Assembly: GCF_000005505.3 (NCBI RefSeq)
Contig: NC_016132.3
Coordinates: 3,472,001 to 3,536,000 of the forward strand
Direction: 5' to 3'
From: Brachypodium distachyon
Lineage: Eukaryota; Streptophyta; Magnoliopsida; Poales; Poaceae
Length of the DNA stretch: 64,000 bases
The notes below the pieces were generated by a model. It was not told the origin of the DNA and did not search any database. It worked only from the letters and a program-made list of their open reading frames with translations. Position 1 is the first letter of the stretch, and each line of letters starts with the position of its first letter. The position numbers and the translations under genes were made by a program. Positions 48,867 to 59,563 of the stretch are shown in pieces.

Positions 48867-50970
48867 CATTGGGCAGCTCTTGGTGCTGTGAGCAGCAAAA
48901 ATAGATTCAGTACATCGAGATGGCTGATAGTGCACGTGCAAAGTGAGATAACAGCTGCATAATATGAATAGAGATCTCATTTGAATATGATGGTGAAATG
49001 AGCGTATACCTAAATTAACAGCCTTGGAGTTCTTCATGAGACGAAGGCGTTGGCAGGCCTCCACAAACATCCTGGGTAAATATCAGAAGGTTAGGAACTT
49101 GTCAGTGTAAATCTGGCAGGATCGTTTGTGTCATGTGCTAGTTTCGTGTAAAACGCTAGCCCGTTGCAATCCAACCAAGCAACATAACAAGGAAATGACA
49201 GGTCGAAACCACCTAACTATCTCGAACCTACGCAAACCAGTAATTCCACTTCCTAGAAAGATCAAGAAGCTATTCTGCCTTCGAACATAGCGTGTAGGTC
49301 AGTGCACGGTGCGATCCAGTGTAGTGGAGAACAAAACTAAAAAAGGTAACCTTATCCTAAGTAGTCTATCTTAATAAAGTGGATTCTTTTCAGTACACAC
49401 ATAGGTTGATGGGCATCATGGGTTGTCCTGCACTGGAAAGAAACTGCGCATCAAAGTTTACTTAATCTGCTAAGGTAGAATAGAAGTAGTAATCCAGTAT
49501 ACGACGAAAGAGCCAAGAAGAACCAAACATGAAATTCTTATCACTGGCCCACAGGATCGACATTTCTGAATGGAACCAGCGGTCAAAACCAAAAAGGCAA
49601 ATGAGGGAGAATATGTTCAATTTCTTGAATTATTCATGCTCCACTAGGTGGATTCAGATTAACTTCACAAAAGAAAAGGCAACCTTATGTGACTAGTTTT
49701 GACTGTGAGCTGAGCTGGAAAATTGTAATCTTTTGAAGTAATTTAGTTTAAACAACATCACTGTTGGATTTTTTTGGATAAGAAACATCACTGTTGGATC
49801 AATACAGACAGAATCACAGAAGCAACTAATCTAATCTCTTCAAATCGTACGCTAAAGACTCTGGCACGCGTTGCGTTACTGCTGCCAACAACCAATGTCT
49901 CCAGGGAATCTCACTACATAAGAAAAACCACTCCCTTAGTTTAAACCCCAAGCAAAGCAACCTTACTGTTTCCTAACTAAATCATAAAGCATCAATTCAC
50001 ATGTCAATCGAGTTCGTCGTGGATCTCAATCCTGCAACCTAATCGCAACAGAATTAAACCAAAATACAACTGAATTTTGTCATACACCCAATCAAGTTTG
50101 ATCAATCAAATAGCCTAACAAATAAATCATCCAGCCCAAACTCAAAACAACCATCAGAGCTCGTAACAAAAAGCTGGGAATTGGACACGAACTGCACAAC
50201 TAATGATAACAAATCAAGGGGAAAGGAGGATGATGGCGTAAGGAGCTCACTTCCAGGGGACGTCGCCGACGAGCATCCAGTCGCCGTCCTTGTCCTCGTA
50301 CGTGGGCACGTACTCCGTGCCGTTCACGGCGTCCACCAGCTTCCTCTCGTCGTCCGCGAACTTCCCTGCATCACAGATCCTCGTTGTCAGTTGAGAACAA
50401 CAGGGAGGAAGCAACAGGACGGAAACAGGGGAAAAGGCAACTCACTGATGGTGAAGTGGGAGAAGAACTTGTCCTGGAGCCCGCGGAGGAGCTGGTCGTA
50501 GCCGGCGTAGGCCTCGAGGTTCACCTTCCGCAGGTAGGGCGCGCCGTCCACGGCCACCTTGACGAACTTGGCGGCGGCGTCCGCGAGCGCGTTCTTGCGG
50601 AACGACCTCACCGGCGGCCACCCCACCACCCGCGCCCTGGAAAGCAAGCAACAACAAAAAAAACGTGTCAATCCTAAACCCCACGGCATACGATTTCTCG
50701 CGATCGAGGAAGCAATTTTTGGGGGAGAGGGCGAGGCGAGGGGAGGCGGTGTTACTTGGGGGCCGGTGGGGCTTCGGGGGCGGCGACGAGGAGGGATTCA
50801 TCAGCGGCGGCGGCGGCGGAGGAGGAAGCGCTGCGCTTGCGGTCGGGGTCTGCGGCGGCGGAGGAGGAGGAGCCGGGGAGGCGGAGGGTGAGCGCGAGGG
50901 CGGTGTCCTCGAACTCGAGGCCGGAGGCCCCGGAGGAGTCCGTGGAGCTCCGCTCCGTCTCCACCGACAT
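48867..50970 (-). CDS. IAA1: Aux/IAA auxin-response repressor (rice IAA1 orthologue)
   Basis: Five exons give 200 residues: 50970-50756, 50636-50446, 50365-50251, 49071-49010, 48886-48867; the last holds only APRAAQ and the stop. Domain I is the EAR repression motif LALTLRLPG (25-33), which recruits TOPLESS. Domain II is the degron VVGWPPVRS (75-83), bound by TIR1/AFB with auxin. Domains III/IV form the PB1 dimerisation fold, with [15 protein letters not shown] and [11 protein letters not shown]. The N-terminus [10 protein letters not shown] and C-terminus NLAPRAAQ match rice IAA1 as I recall it. The EAR core carries an extra LA step (LALTLRL), giving four alternating leucines. It acts in the nucleus, repressing ARF targets until degraded in auxin. 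All parts are intact. Confidence 0.93.
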
Positions 50971-51969
50971 GGAAGGAAACCGGCGCCTCTCAGGAGCAGC
51001 CTCTTGCTGGTTTCGAGCTCGCGCACGCGTCGGCGTGTTCTGCTTCCGCTTTTGCTGCTGCGAGGTCCGGAAGAAAGGAAGAGAGAGAGGAGAGGAGGCG
51101 CCGGGGTTGGTTATAGACAGACGGGGGTGAGGTCACCGGCGGTCAATGGTCAGCCCCTCGCTTACATACCATTTCCATACAAGGCCCCGTAAGCCGCGAA
51201 TAGCACCCTCTCTTGAGTGGTCCGATAGAAGCAGGGTGCAATGTGTAAACTACCCAGGTGGGGTGATTGTTTTCCCGAAACGGAATCGGCAGAAAGGAAA
51301 AAACAGCGGCACGGCATCCCGCGCGGTTCGCTCGCGCGGGTGGGCCCGGGCTGTCGGTTGGGCGCCCTGCATGCAGGCGGCCGGGGCCCGCCGGAAGCGG
51401 CGCGAGCGTGGGGGGTGGGCTCCACGTCTTCCCTCCCGCTGCCAGAGGATTTGATCGTGTAGGGGCAGCCAGCAGGAAACCCGCAGACTCGGATCGGTGT
51501 ACGGTTGCACGATCGATATCTCTCCAGACGGGCACGCAATGAGATACTAGTTCTGTTGCTGGGACGTAAAATGTCCACCTGCGCCTGATTTCTTTGCGTG
51601 GATGGTACAGGTACAGATGGTTCGAAAACAAGAATTGCTCCGTTAATACTCCTTTCGATCAATGATAATAAGTGTCTGGTTTCTAGTACTTTCTCCATCC
51701 CAACGAAGTACGTCTCAACTTTCAATTTTGACTAAATTTAAATACATTTATGCACTAAGTCATGTCGAGATACATCTAAATTCTGACAAACCTGAAACAT
51801 CTTTTGTTGAACAGAGAGAGTACAAAGTTAGTAAGAATATGTAATTTACAAGAACCGTTAAATATTTTAGAAACGGATTTACGGAGTAGTGTTGTCGAAC
51901 TTTTGTCATACCAAACCATGATTATTCGTGGCTGAAGCCTTGACTGATGAAATCTAATTATATCTTATA

Positions 51970-52083
51970 CTCCCTCCGTTCCGCAGTTCCTAGCCCAAAT
52001 TTTTGCCCAAATATGGATGTTTCTGTTCTTAAAAAGTGTCCAGATACATGCAATATTTCGACAAGAATTATGAAACGGAGAAG
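51970..52083. mobile_element. Stowaway-like MITE
   Basis: The left end CTCCCTCCGTTCCGCAG and right end TGAAACGGAGAAG are flanked by TA. The body shares ATACATGCAATATTTCGACAA with the other copies in this window. Confidence 0.7.
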
Positions 52084-54418
52084 TACTTTATATCTTCCTT
52101 AACAGAGTATAAAGTGAAAGGATAATGTAATGGAAGGAGTTGTTGAGATGGCGTTTCCTTTCTAAAAAGGTAGGAATGTGTGATGAAACATTAATATACC
52201 TTTTCGTGTTATTTTTTAGAACTTTTTTGCTACAGAGAATCTTGCCATTCCATTAAACGTCAAACCACAGTACTACTCCGTACTTGCTATCCAGGGTAGC
52301 TTTTGCCAGATCTGGGCATGACAATTGTTTGCCGAATTAACCGACCAATGCCGAAACTTGCCCAGGCAACCCCAGAAATGGAAGGGAAAGCATGGCTAGC
52401 GTCTAGCGAGTACCCCAGTTATCAGTTGATTTTCTAAATTTTTGAAAGAATCCGTCACTTTGATTTTCTAAATTACTGTCATCATGTGCTTCTTTGCGTT
52501 GGCCTTGGTCTTAGCGGCGGCACCGCGTCAGGCCGCCGCCGGGGATCTCGTTGCCTCCCGATCAATTTTAGGCTAGCAAAATCACCGCCTGGCTGAATAA
52601 TGGCCGGAGATCTGAACATCGTCTGTGCAGTTCTTTTTACTAAGCACCACAGATTCCAGAGGGCAGCGTACGGCTGTCCTCGTTGTCTGTCTCTGCAGCC
52701 TGCACTGCACGCACAGGAATATACCAAGCCAGAGATCTTCAAGGAGCCGGCTTGATTGTTCGATACAGCTGTGGGCATCTTAACCAGAAGCCGGTTTGAT
52801 AGTACTAGTATAAAATAACTTGTATTTCTAACCATGCCGAGATCGTCTCTTAAGAACCAAATCAGCTGTACGTATGCACGACTGAAAATTTTGTACTGGG
52901 AAAGTCGCGTGCTCAAGCTCAACCGTTGCAGGCTACAGAACCCATTGGATTGTGAACCTTTTCATGGCCAGTTAGGCAGTTAGAGGATATCCAAGTATCT
53001 AGGACTATCACTTCGGCATGATCCGGAAGCATGTTCTTGCTGATATTATTTCTGGCATTTGATACTAGGCTAATCGTAGGCTCATAGAATTACTACTAAC
53101 TTTTTTTATTCACTGCGGATTAGTTATCTGCCGTACGGGTTTAGAAATTCTCGGCCAAACGAGGTATTTGATAGAAAACCAGCGAGGAACTCCTTTTGAT
53201 ACTCTATCGTTTTGATCCCTCAGAACTCGATGAACATACTTCTGCATGCACGAAATCGATGGCGCCACGAGTCCACAAGAGACGATGATAGCATTGGACG
53301 ATTTCTCTACGGGCACAGTATGTGCACATTCTTCCGAGGGTCCAGTATTCCTCCAAACAACGACACGATGCATATAATAGCTGACAATCACGATGAAATT
53401 CCAAAAGGGAACATGAAGGATCATAATAACGTCAAATCAAAATCCATGTGTGCATGGCTGGCTGCTTTTGTTGACACTTCCTGCTCAAGCCATTAATCTC
53501 AGATGTAGACCTCCGTGATTTCTGTCTCTCCACGGCAGACATGCTGGATTCTCTAGCTACTTTCTCTCCAAATATTATGATGCACCTTTTGTTTTTCCTT
53601 CCTGTGGAAGGCAGATGATGCGCTATGTGATGTTTTTTCAACCAATTTTTTTAAAAAAGTGACGCATGATTTTCCTAGTTTTAGATGATTACCACTGAAC
53701 TAAAAGTACTTCTCTGGTGCACAGGCTACACTTTATGTTTCACTGACACGGCGGAACCTCGCCAAAACTTGTCATCGTGCCAAAGTAAAGCCTCCGCCTT
53801 AATTTGTCGGATCATAATTACTTTTTCTGATTCTAAATTCTTGACTCAAATTTATCCAAATATTGATGTATTCATTTTTTTAAAACGTTTAGATACATAT
53901 AATATTTCGACAACAATTTAGCACGGGTAGGAGCAGCAGAAAAACACCAAGTCAATTGTCAATTGATTGGAATCTTCTTCGATCACTTTGCAGCCTGGGG
54001 CTGCTTTCTTTTGGTCTTTTGCCCCCGCCGGTCAAAGCTGTGCGCCCAGCGCCCTCCTGCTTGTCTGTGAAGACTGAGTAAACTGAACTCTGGCTTTGCT
54101 TTCTCAGTCAACCCTACATCATGTCTGGTTAGTGAGGGGCACCGGGCATCCCATGCATGTATTCTTTGCCACTTTGCAAGGAACACCTCCTAGTTTGTGG
54201 TGCTCTATCGGTCTGTATCAATTAGGAGTAAACATTATTCTATCAACCAAGTATCTCCAAGTTACTTCAGCAAAAAGAAAAGTATCTCCTAATTACTGCC
54301 AAAAAGAATACTACCCAGTTCCTAATATAAGTCTTAGATTTGTCCTAAATCATTTTTTTTTAAGTTGATCAAGTTTATAGAAAATATATCAACATCTAAA
54401 ATATAGATAAGTATACTA

Positions 54419-54531
54419 CTCCCTTCGTTCGGAATTACTTGTCGAAATATTACATGTATCTAGATGTTTTTAAAACATAGATACAATCCATAGTTAGAAC
54501 AAATTTGAGGCAAGTAATATGGTCGGAGGAA
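54419..54531. mobile_element. Stowaway-like MITE
   Basis: CTCCCTTCGTTCGGAATTAC begins after TA, and GTAATATGGTCGGAGGA closes before TA. The shared internal word is present in the opposite orientation to that in the 46.7-kb element. Confidence 0.65.
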
Positions 54532-54533
54532 TA

Positions 54534-54789
54534 TCTCCCTTCGTAAATATAAGAAGTCATGTCATGGTCCTAAGTCAAATCTATTCAAGTTTGACCAATT
54601 TTATAGAAAGATCTACCAACATCTAGAACTTCAAATTAGATTTATTACGTCGGTCACTATATTCCTTTTTATAGTAATACTCGTTTGATATTTTATATCT
54701 TATTAGATTTTTCTATAGACTTGGTCAAAGTTAGAAAAGTTTTACTTAGGACAAAATTAGAATTTCTTATACTTGGATATGGATGGAGT
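54534..54789. mobile_element. Degenerate MITE of the CTCCCTTCGTAAATATAAG type
   Basis: It starts CTCCCTTCGTAAATATAAG and ends ATACTTGGATATGGATGGAG, roughly inverted, immediately next to the previous element. It is a different subfamily from the CGACAAGTAATT type. Confidence 0.5.
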
Positions 54790-55828
54790 ATATATCAGGT
54801 GGATTCAATAAAAAATATTTAGAATCTTAGACGGTAGTAGATTTTCTTATAAATTTGGTCAAAGTTTAAGAAATTATGCTCTTTTTCGCGGTGGTGCGCG
54901 GTGTATCCCAAAGAAACAAAATTGGATACAGAAGGAGTGATAAATACCGGATGGCGAGTAGCCAACGCGATGATCTCAATTTTTTCCCAGCTGCATTATT
55001 TAGGGAGAGAGAAAATATTGTTGGAGGGACGGCAGTGGGCATGTGAAGGCCCAGCATGAATCGTTCTCATGTTACCAGGCCACGTATTCCTCGGACTAGA
55101 TTAGGAACTCGTTGTGGACCTGCTGGCCTTTTTACATTAGCAGAGCATAATATTCGATTACCCAATTGTCTCTGCAGCCCATCCGTTTGGCAACCACTGG
55201 GTCTCTTCTCCCATATCTGGGCCTCCAGCCCATCATGTACCTGATACCCATCATGTCATGTGTAAAAAAAAAAAGAGAAGAAACTGGAAAGGGCCGGAAG
55301 AAAGAATATGAAAAGGCCCGCAAGAGGAAGAAAGAGAAATTCTCAAAAAAAAAAAGGAAGAGAACATAAGGAAACTCATCAGGAGGGCGGTGGCGCAAAA
55401 TTTGGCTACTAATTAATCCTTGCCGTGTCTCAAAAGATCGTTCTTACTTCTTACAAATTCCCCGCAGATTTTCCGCGCGTTATAGCCATTTTCCCGGTGG
55501 ACGGTGGTGCAAAATTTGGCTACGAATATTTACTTGCTAATTATGGTTCGGCCAGGGAGGATACACGGAGTGTATATGCAATCTTTTGAATCAATTTGGC
55601 ATCAACTTACCGCCTTCAAACCAAACCTTCAGTTTCGCAAGCAAAACCCCGCATGATCTCCTCATCTCTCTGCAATCAAACCTTTCCATACCATGGATAT
55701 ATACTTACCGCGTCGATATCATGCATGAATGCCGCTGGCAATCAACCGCCAAGTTCATTACTGATCATGTATACAATCTGAGGCATAAGGCAATTAATCT
55801 TTTCGTCTCCCCGGGTAATTATTACTCT

Positions 55829-55863
55829 CCATTTACGTTACGGCAAACCTCCCTATGAATACC
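55829..55863 (+). promoter_or_regulatory. Putative core promoter of protease 1 (block shared with the other copies)
   Basis: CCATTTACGTTACGGCAA (55829-55846) and CTATGAATACC (55853-55863) recur, with changes, upstream of the second protease (59394-59411, ATGAATACC at 59441) and third protease (CCATTTATATGCAACGC at 62483, CTATAAATACC at 62513). The third copy has the best TATA form. Confidence 0.5.
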
Positions 55864-55969
55864 CCGGCAATCCAATGACCCATCGATCGATCATACGCCA
55901 TCAGCTGCCAGACGAAGAAGAACGCCATTAGCGAGTGATCGGTAGAGCTAATCAATCAAGCTAGTTCTA

Positions 55970-57586
55970 ATGGAGACGACGACGCCGCTCCTGCTCGTCG
56001 GCGTCCTGCTCCTGGCGGCGCCGCTGCTGGGTTCTTCCGCAGCGGTCGGTGCCGAAGAAGACGGGTTCAGCGTGGAGTTCATCCACCGGGACTCCGTCAA
56101 GTCTCCCTTCCACGACCCGGCGCTCACCCCGCACGGCCGCGCGCTCGCCGCCGCCCGGCGCTCCGCGGCCCGCGCCGCCGAGCTCCACCACCTCCTAGCT
56201 CGCCGTAGCTCCGGCGCCCCCTCCCCCGGCACCGGCGCCGGCGTGGTGGCCGAGGTGGTGTCGCGGCAGTTCGAGTACCTGATGGCCATCGAGGTCGGCA
56301 CGCCGCCCGTCCGCGTGCTCGCCATCGCCGACACCGGCAGCGACCTCGTCTGGGTCAAGTGCAAGGGCAAGGACAACGACAACAACTCGAACAGCACCTT
56401 CTTCTCCGACTCCGACGACGGCGAAGACTCTCCGCCGCCATCCGACGAGGACTCGACACCGCCGCCATCCGACGACTCAGGCGACGCGCCGGCGCCGTCC
56501 GCCGACGACACGCCTGCGCCACCGAGCGTGTACTTCGTCCCGTCCGCCTCGTCGACCTACGGCCGCGTGGGGTGCGACACCAAGGCCTGCAGGGCGCTCT
56601 CGTCGGCGGCCTCATGCTCCCCCGACGGCTCCTGCGAGTACCTCTACTCCTACGGCGACGGGTCCCGCGCCTCGGGCCAGCTCTCCACGGAGACATTCAC
56701 CTTCTCCACCATCGCCGACTCCTCCAAAACCAACAGCCACGGCAACAACAACAACAACAGCAGCAGCCATGGCCAGGTGGAAATCGCCAAGCTCGACTTC
56801 GGGTGCTCGACGACGACGACGGGCACGTTCCGGGCCGACGGGCTGGTGGGCCTAGGCGGCGGCCCAGTCTCGCTCGCCTCGCAGCTCGGCGCGACCACCT
56901 CCCTGGGCCGCAAGTTCTCCTACTGCCTCGCGCCGTACGCCAACACCAACGCCTCCTCCGCGCTCAACTTCGGCTCCCGCGCCGTCGTCTCCGAGCCCGG
57001 CGCCGCCTCCACCCCGCTAATCACCGGCGAGGTCGAGACCTACTACACCATCGCCCTCGACTCCATCAACGTCGCCGGCACCAAAAGGCCCACGACAGCA
57101 GCCCAAGCCCAGCCGAAATACTACAAATCCAAGGCCCGCGGCTCCGGCTCCAGCTCCAGCAACAGCATCATCGTGGACTCCGGCACCACGCTGACGTACC
57201 TGGACTCGGCTCTCCTGACGCCGCTGGTGAAGGACCTGACCAGGCGCATCAAGCTGCCGCGCGCCGAGTCGCCGGAGAAGATCCTGGACCTGTGCTACGA
57301 CATCAGCGGCGTCCGGGGCGAGGACGCGCTGGGCATCCCGGACGTGACGCTGGTGCTGGGCGGCGGCGGAGAGGTGACGCTGAAGCCGGACAACACGTTC
57401 GTGGTGGTGCAGGAAGGCGTGCTCTGCCTGGCGCTCGTGGCCACCTCGGAGCGCCAGTCCGTGTCCATCCTCGGAAACATCGCGCAGCAGAACCTCCATG
57501 TCGGCTACGACCTCGAGAAGGGCACTGTCACCTTCGCCGCCGCCGATTGCGCCAAGTCTCATCCGTACGGCGAAGCCGATGTGTAG
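55970..57586 (+). CDS. CDR1/nepenthesin-like aspartic protease 1, secreted, with acidic Pro-rich insert
   Basis: A single exon encodes 538 residues. A signal peptide (about 1-25, Leu/Ala-rich) is followed by FSVEFIHRDSVKSPFHD, the propeptide start seen in CDR1-type pepsin-like A1 proteases. The first catalytic motif is DTGSDLVW (Asp121) and the second VDSGTTLTYLD (Asp403). Cysteine pairs and the closing LGNIAQQNLHVGYD block are present. CDR1 is an apoplastic protease tied to disease resistance in Arabidopsis (family knowledge); the same role here is inference. Unusual is a stretch at roughly 145-185 made of Asp, Ser and Pro (such as DEDSTPPPSDDSG), just after the first active site, in the family's variable insertion region. 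It is much shorter in protease 2. Codon use is extremely GC-rich, giving long shadow frames. Confidence 0.92.
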   Translation: METTTPLLLVGVLLLAAPLLGSSAAVGAEEDGFSVEFIHRDSVKSPFHDPALTPHGRALAAARRSAARAAELHHLLARRSSGAPSPGTGAGVVAEVVSRQFEYLMAIEVGTPPVRVLAIADTGSDLVWVKCKGKDNDNNSNSTFFSDSDDGEDSPPPSDEDSTPPPSDDSGDAPAPSADDTPAPPSVYFVPSASSTYGRVGCDTKACRALSSAASCSPDGSCEYLYSYGDGSRASGQLSTETFTFSTIADSSKTNSHGNNNNNSSSHGQVEIAKLDFGCSTTTTGTFRADGLVGLGGGPVSLASQLGATTSLGRKFSYCLAPYANTNASSALNFGSRAVVSEPGAASTPLITGEVETYYTIALDSINVAGTKRPTTAAQAQPKYYKSKARGSGSSSSNSIIVDSGTTLTYLDSALLTPLVKDLTRRIKLPRAESPEKILDLCYDISGVRGEDALGIPDVTLVLGGGGEVTLKPDNTFVVVQEGVLCLALVATSERQSVSILGNIAQQNLHVGYDLEKGTVTFAAADCAKSHPYGEADV

Positions 57587-59563
57587 TGGTACTACTGTAG
57601 TAGTAGCTCTTGTGTGATATGATCGCCGGCCGTTTTGTTTCCGGTGGAGATAATACAATAATCGTTACGGTTATTAATATACAATAATCGCTACGGTTAT
57701 TGATGTTGCCATGGTGCGTCGTGTCGTATCATTGTGGTTGGGGAAAACAGAGGATGTGTGTGCATTTGGTTTTTGGATCATGAATTAGTGCGATTGATCA
57801 TCCGTGTTTTTCTTTTTGTGACAGCATTGATCATCCTTGGTTTCTTTTTTGCAACCGCAAATGTTGCCTGGAAAAAGACCTAAATTCTTCGCCTTTAACA
57901 CTCTCTTTCCCATTGATCATGAATTAACCCTCTCTTTCCCTTTGATGTTTCTTGACGAACTTTTCCTTTTGATGTGACCTCCACGCCTGTGATTCTGAAA
58001 CATATGCCCGTAAAAGTTTGAAAGCACAGTTTGAGATTTCTGAATGCTTGTCCACGAAACTTTGGAAGTCCAACTCACAAATATTGGAAGCTACTCGTAT
58101 TCAAGTTAGTTGAATTAATGTACTGTACTTCCTACATTCTGGCACGATTGCGGGGGATGCATGGAAGAACAACATTTTGTTATACTCTCTAGATTTTTTT
58201 TTACTGGACTACATTCTGTTAGATGTTCAGGAAAATGGTCGACTGTGAATCAACCGTGTGCTCCATATAGTTGTCGCCATTATAGCACGCACTAGTATTA
58301 GCTTTGCCGGATACTACCCCATTCGTTTCATTATCTCCTCCGATTCTCCAGGTGACGTACAAAGAACGTGAAACGTCAACAAATTTTGTTTTGATTGGAA
58401 TATCAACAAACGTTTTAAACTAGCTCGTCCTTTTCTTCTTCTTCAGAAATGGACAGGAAACAGATTGCTTCTGCTGAAATGGACAGGACACAGGAAACAC
58501 ATGAGGAGTCCATCCATGGACCCTTTCGATTCTTGGATGATTGCTTTCCTCCTAATCGTCGCCATCAGATGAGGAGAGCATCTACCTATTGGCCGGCAAG
58601 GCGGCGACCCCTATCTCTATCCATGCTGATGCTGGAGCGAGTCATCAAAATCAGTCAAAGTTAAATGGCGACAACACACTCACATCGCGCCAAATCCTCC
58701 TCTACAACCTATTAACGGGGTGAGCAAGTGTCGGGCTGCTAGCAATGCTCTTCCGGTCTCTCCTTGGGCTGCACGCAATAAGATTAACATGTACCATAGA
58801 GACATGACAAGATACTAAGATACTTGTATTGTGATTTTTTTTTCTAGTACATGATCTACCGTTACGGGTTAAAGCACACGATCTTTATATTGGCGAGGTA
58901 CTTTAAAATTGATAAATGTACCGATCATGTATTTTAATGTACCCGTCCTGCTCTGCTGTTTGTAGGAGCACTATAAATTGATAAGATACATGTAACAGGA
59001 TGTAGTTACAACAGCCAGTACTAAAAATATTGACGACACATTTGTATCATGCATACAAGAAAAATGGTTAGGGACGGAAAAGAAAAGGTTGTCAGATATC
59101 ACGTCATAAAAGTAAAAATATTAAAATAGACTAATACTTCTTGTTTTATCAGACTAATTAATCCATATTCTAATGCAAGACATGGTAAGTTAATTAGTTG
59201 GCATAGATCTCAAAGTCCCATCCTACGGTCAGGAGTCAGGACGATGGGTGGAGATGAGGGTACCGTCTCAGCTTTAGACATAACGCATGATTCAGATGGT
59301 AATCTCGACAGCAAAATTCGTATCAGATGATACGACGATCGAGGAGGAAGGTGATCGGTCCATTATTTACCGGGCGAATTACTTATTCCACCACCATTTA
59401 CATCACGGCAACCAATAAATCTCATCAAGGGATCCCATACATGAATACCGCCGGCCATGGAATGCAATAACCATCGATAACTCGTTCTCCGCCGTAGATA
59501 AGCGCGCTATTAGCAAGTGATCAGCAGTAGATCGATCGGCCGATCGAGCTAGTTCTTATAGCA
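57587..59563. other. Spacer between the two aspartic proteases
   Basis: It begins with the probable 3' UTR of protease 1, where AATACAATAATCG is repeated twice (57652-57694). A/T-rich spacer follows, then the promoter of protease 2 with its conserved CCATTTACATCACGGCAA block. No gene was found. Confidence 0.5.

Larger units (their letters stand above)
50971..55969. other. Intergenic region between IAA1 and the first aspartic protease
   Basis: The left end is IAA1 leader and promoter (GC-rich to about 51.5 kb). From 51.65 kb onward the stretch holds several Stowaway-like elements of different ages: nested at 51.65-51.82, then 51970-52083, about 53.82-53.93, 54419-54531 and about 54.53-54.79 kb. 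The phrase GCAAAATTTGGCTAC occurs twice at 55.39 and 55.51 kb, next to GGCGGTGG- and GGACGGTGG-like words. The right end is the protease promoter. No gene was found; the frame at 52.5-52.9 kb has no family. Confidence 0.5.

Noticed and set aside
23528..50970. Idea of an auxin gene cluster (ISS1 plus IAA1)
   Set aside because: The genes are separated by unrelated conserved genes and fit inherited gene order; no sequence sign of joint control.
52482..52922. 146-residue minus-strand frame
   Set aside because: No domain, no promoter signs, and spacer-like composition between MITEs.
56359..57600. 413-residue open frame overlapping protease 1 in another frame, and a 213-residue antisense frame at 57017-57658
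   Set aside because: Both are by-products of extreme GC3 in the protease. Their translations are Arg/Ala/Gly-rich with no family motif.
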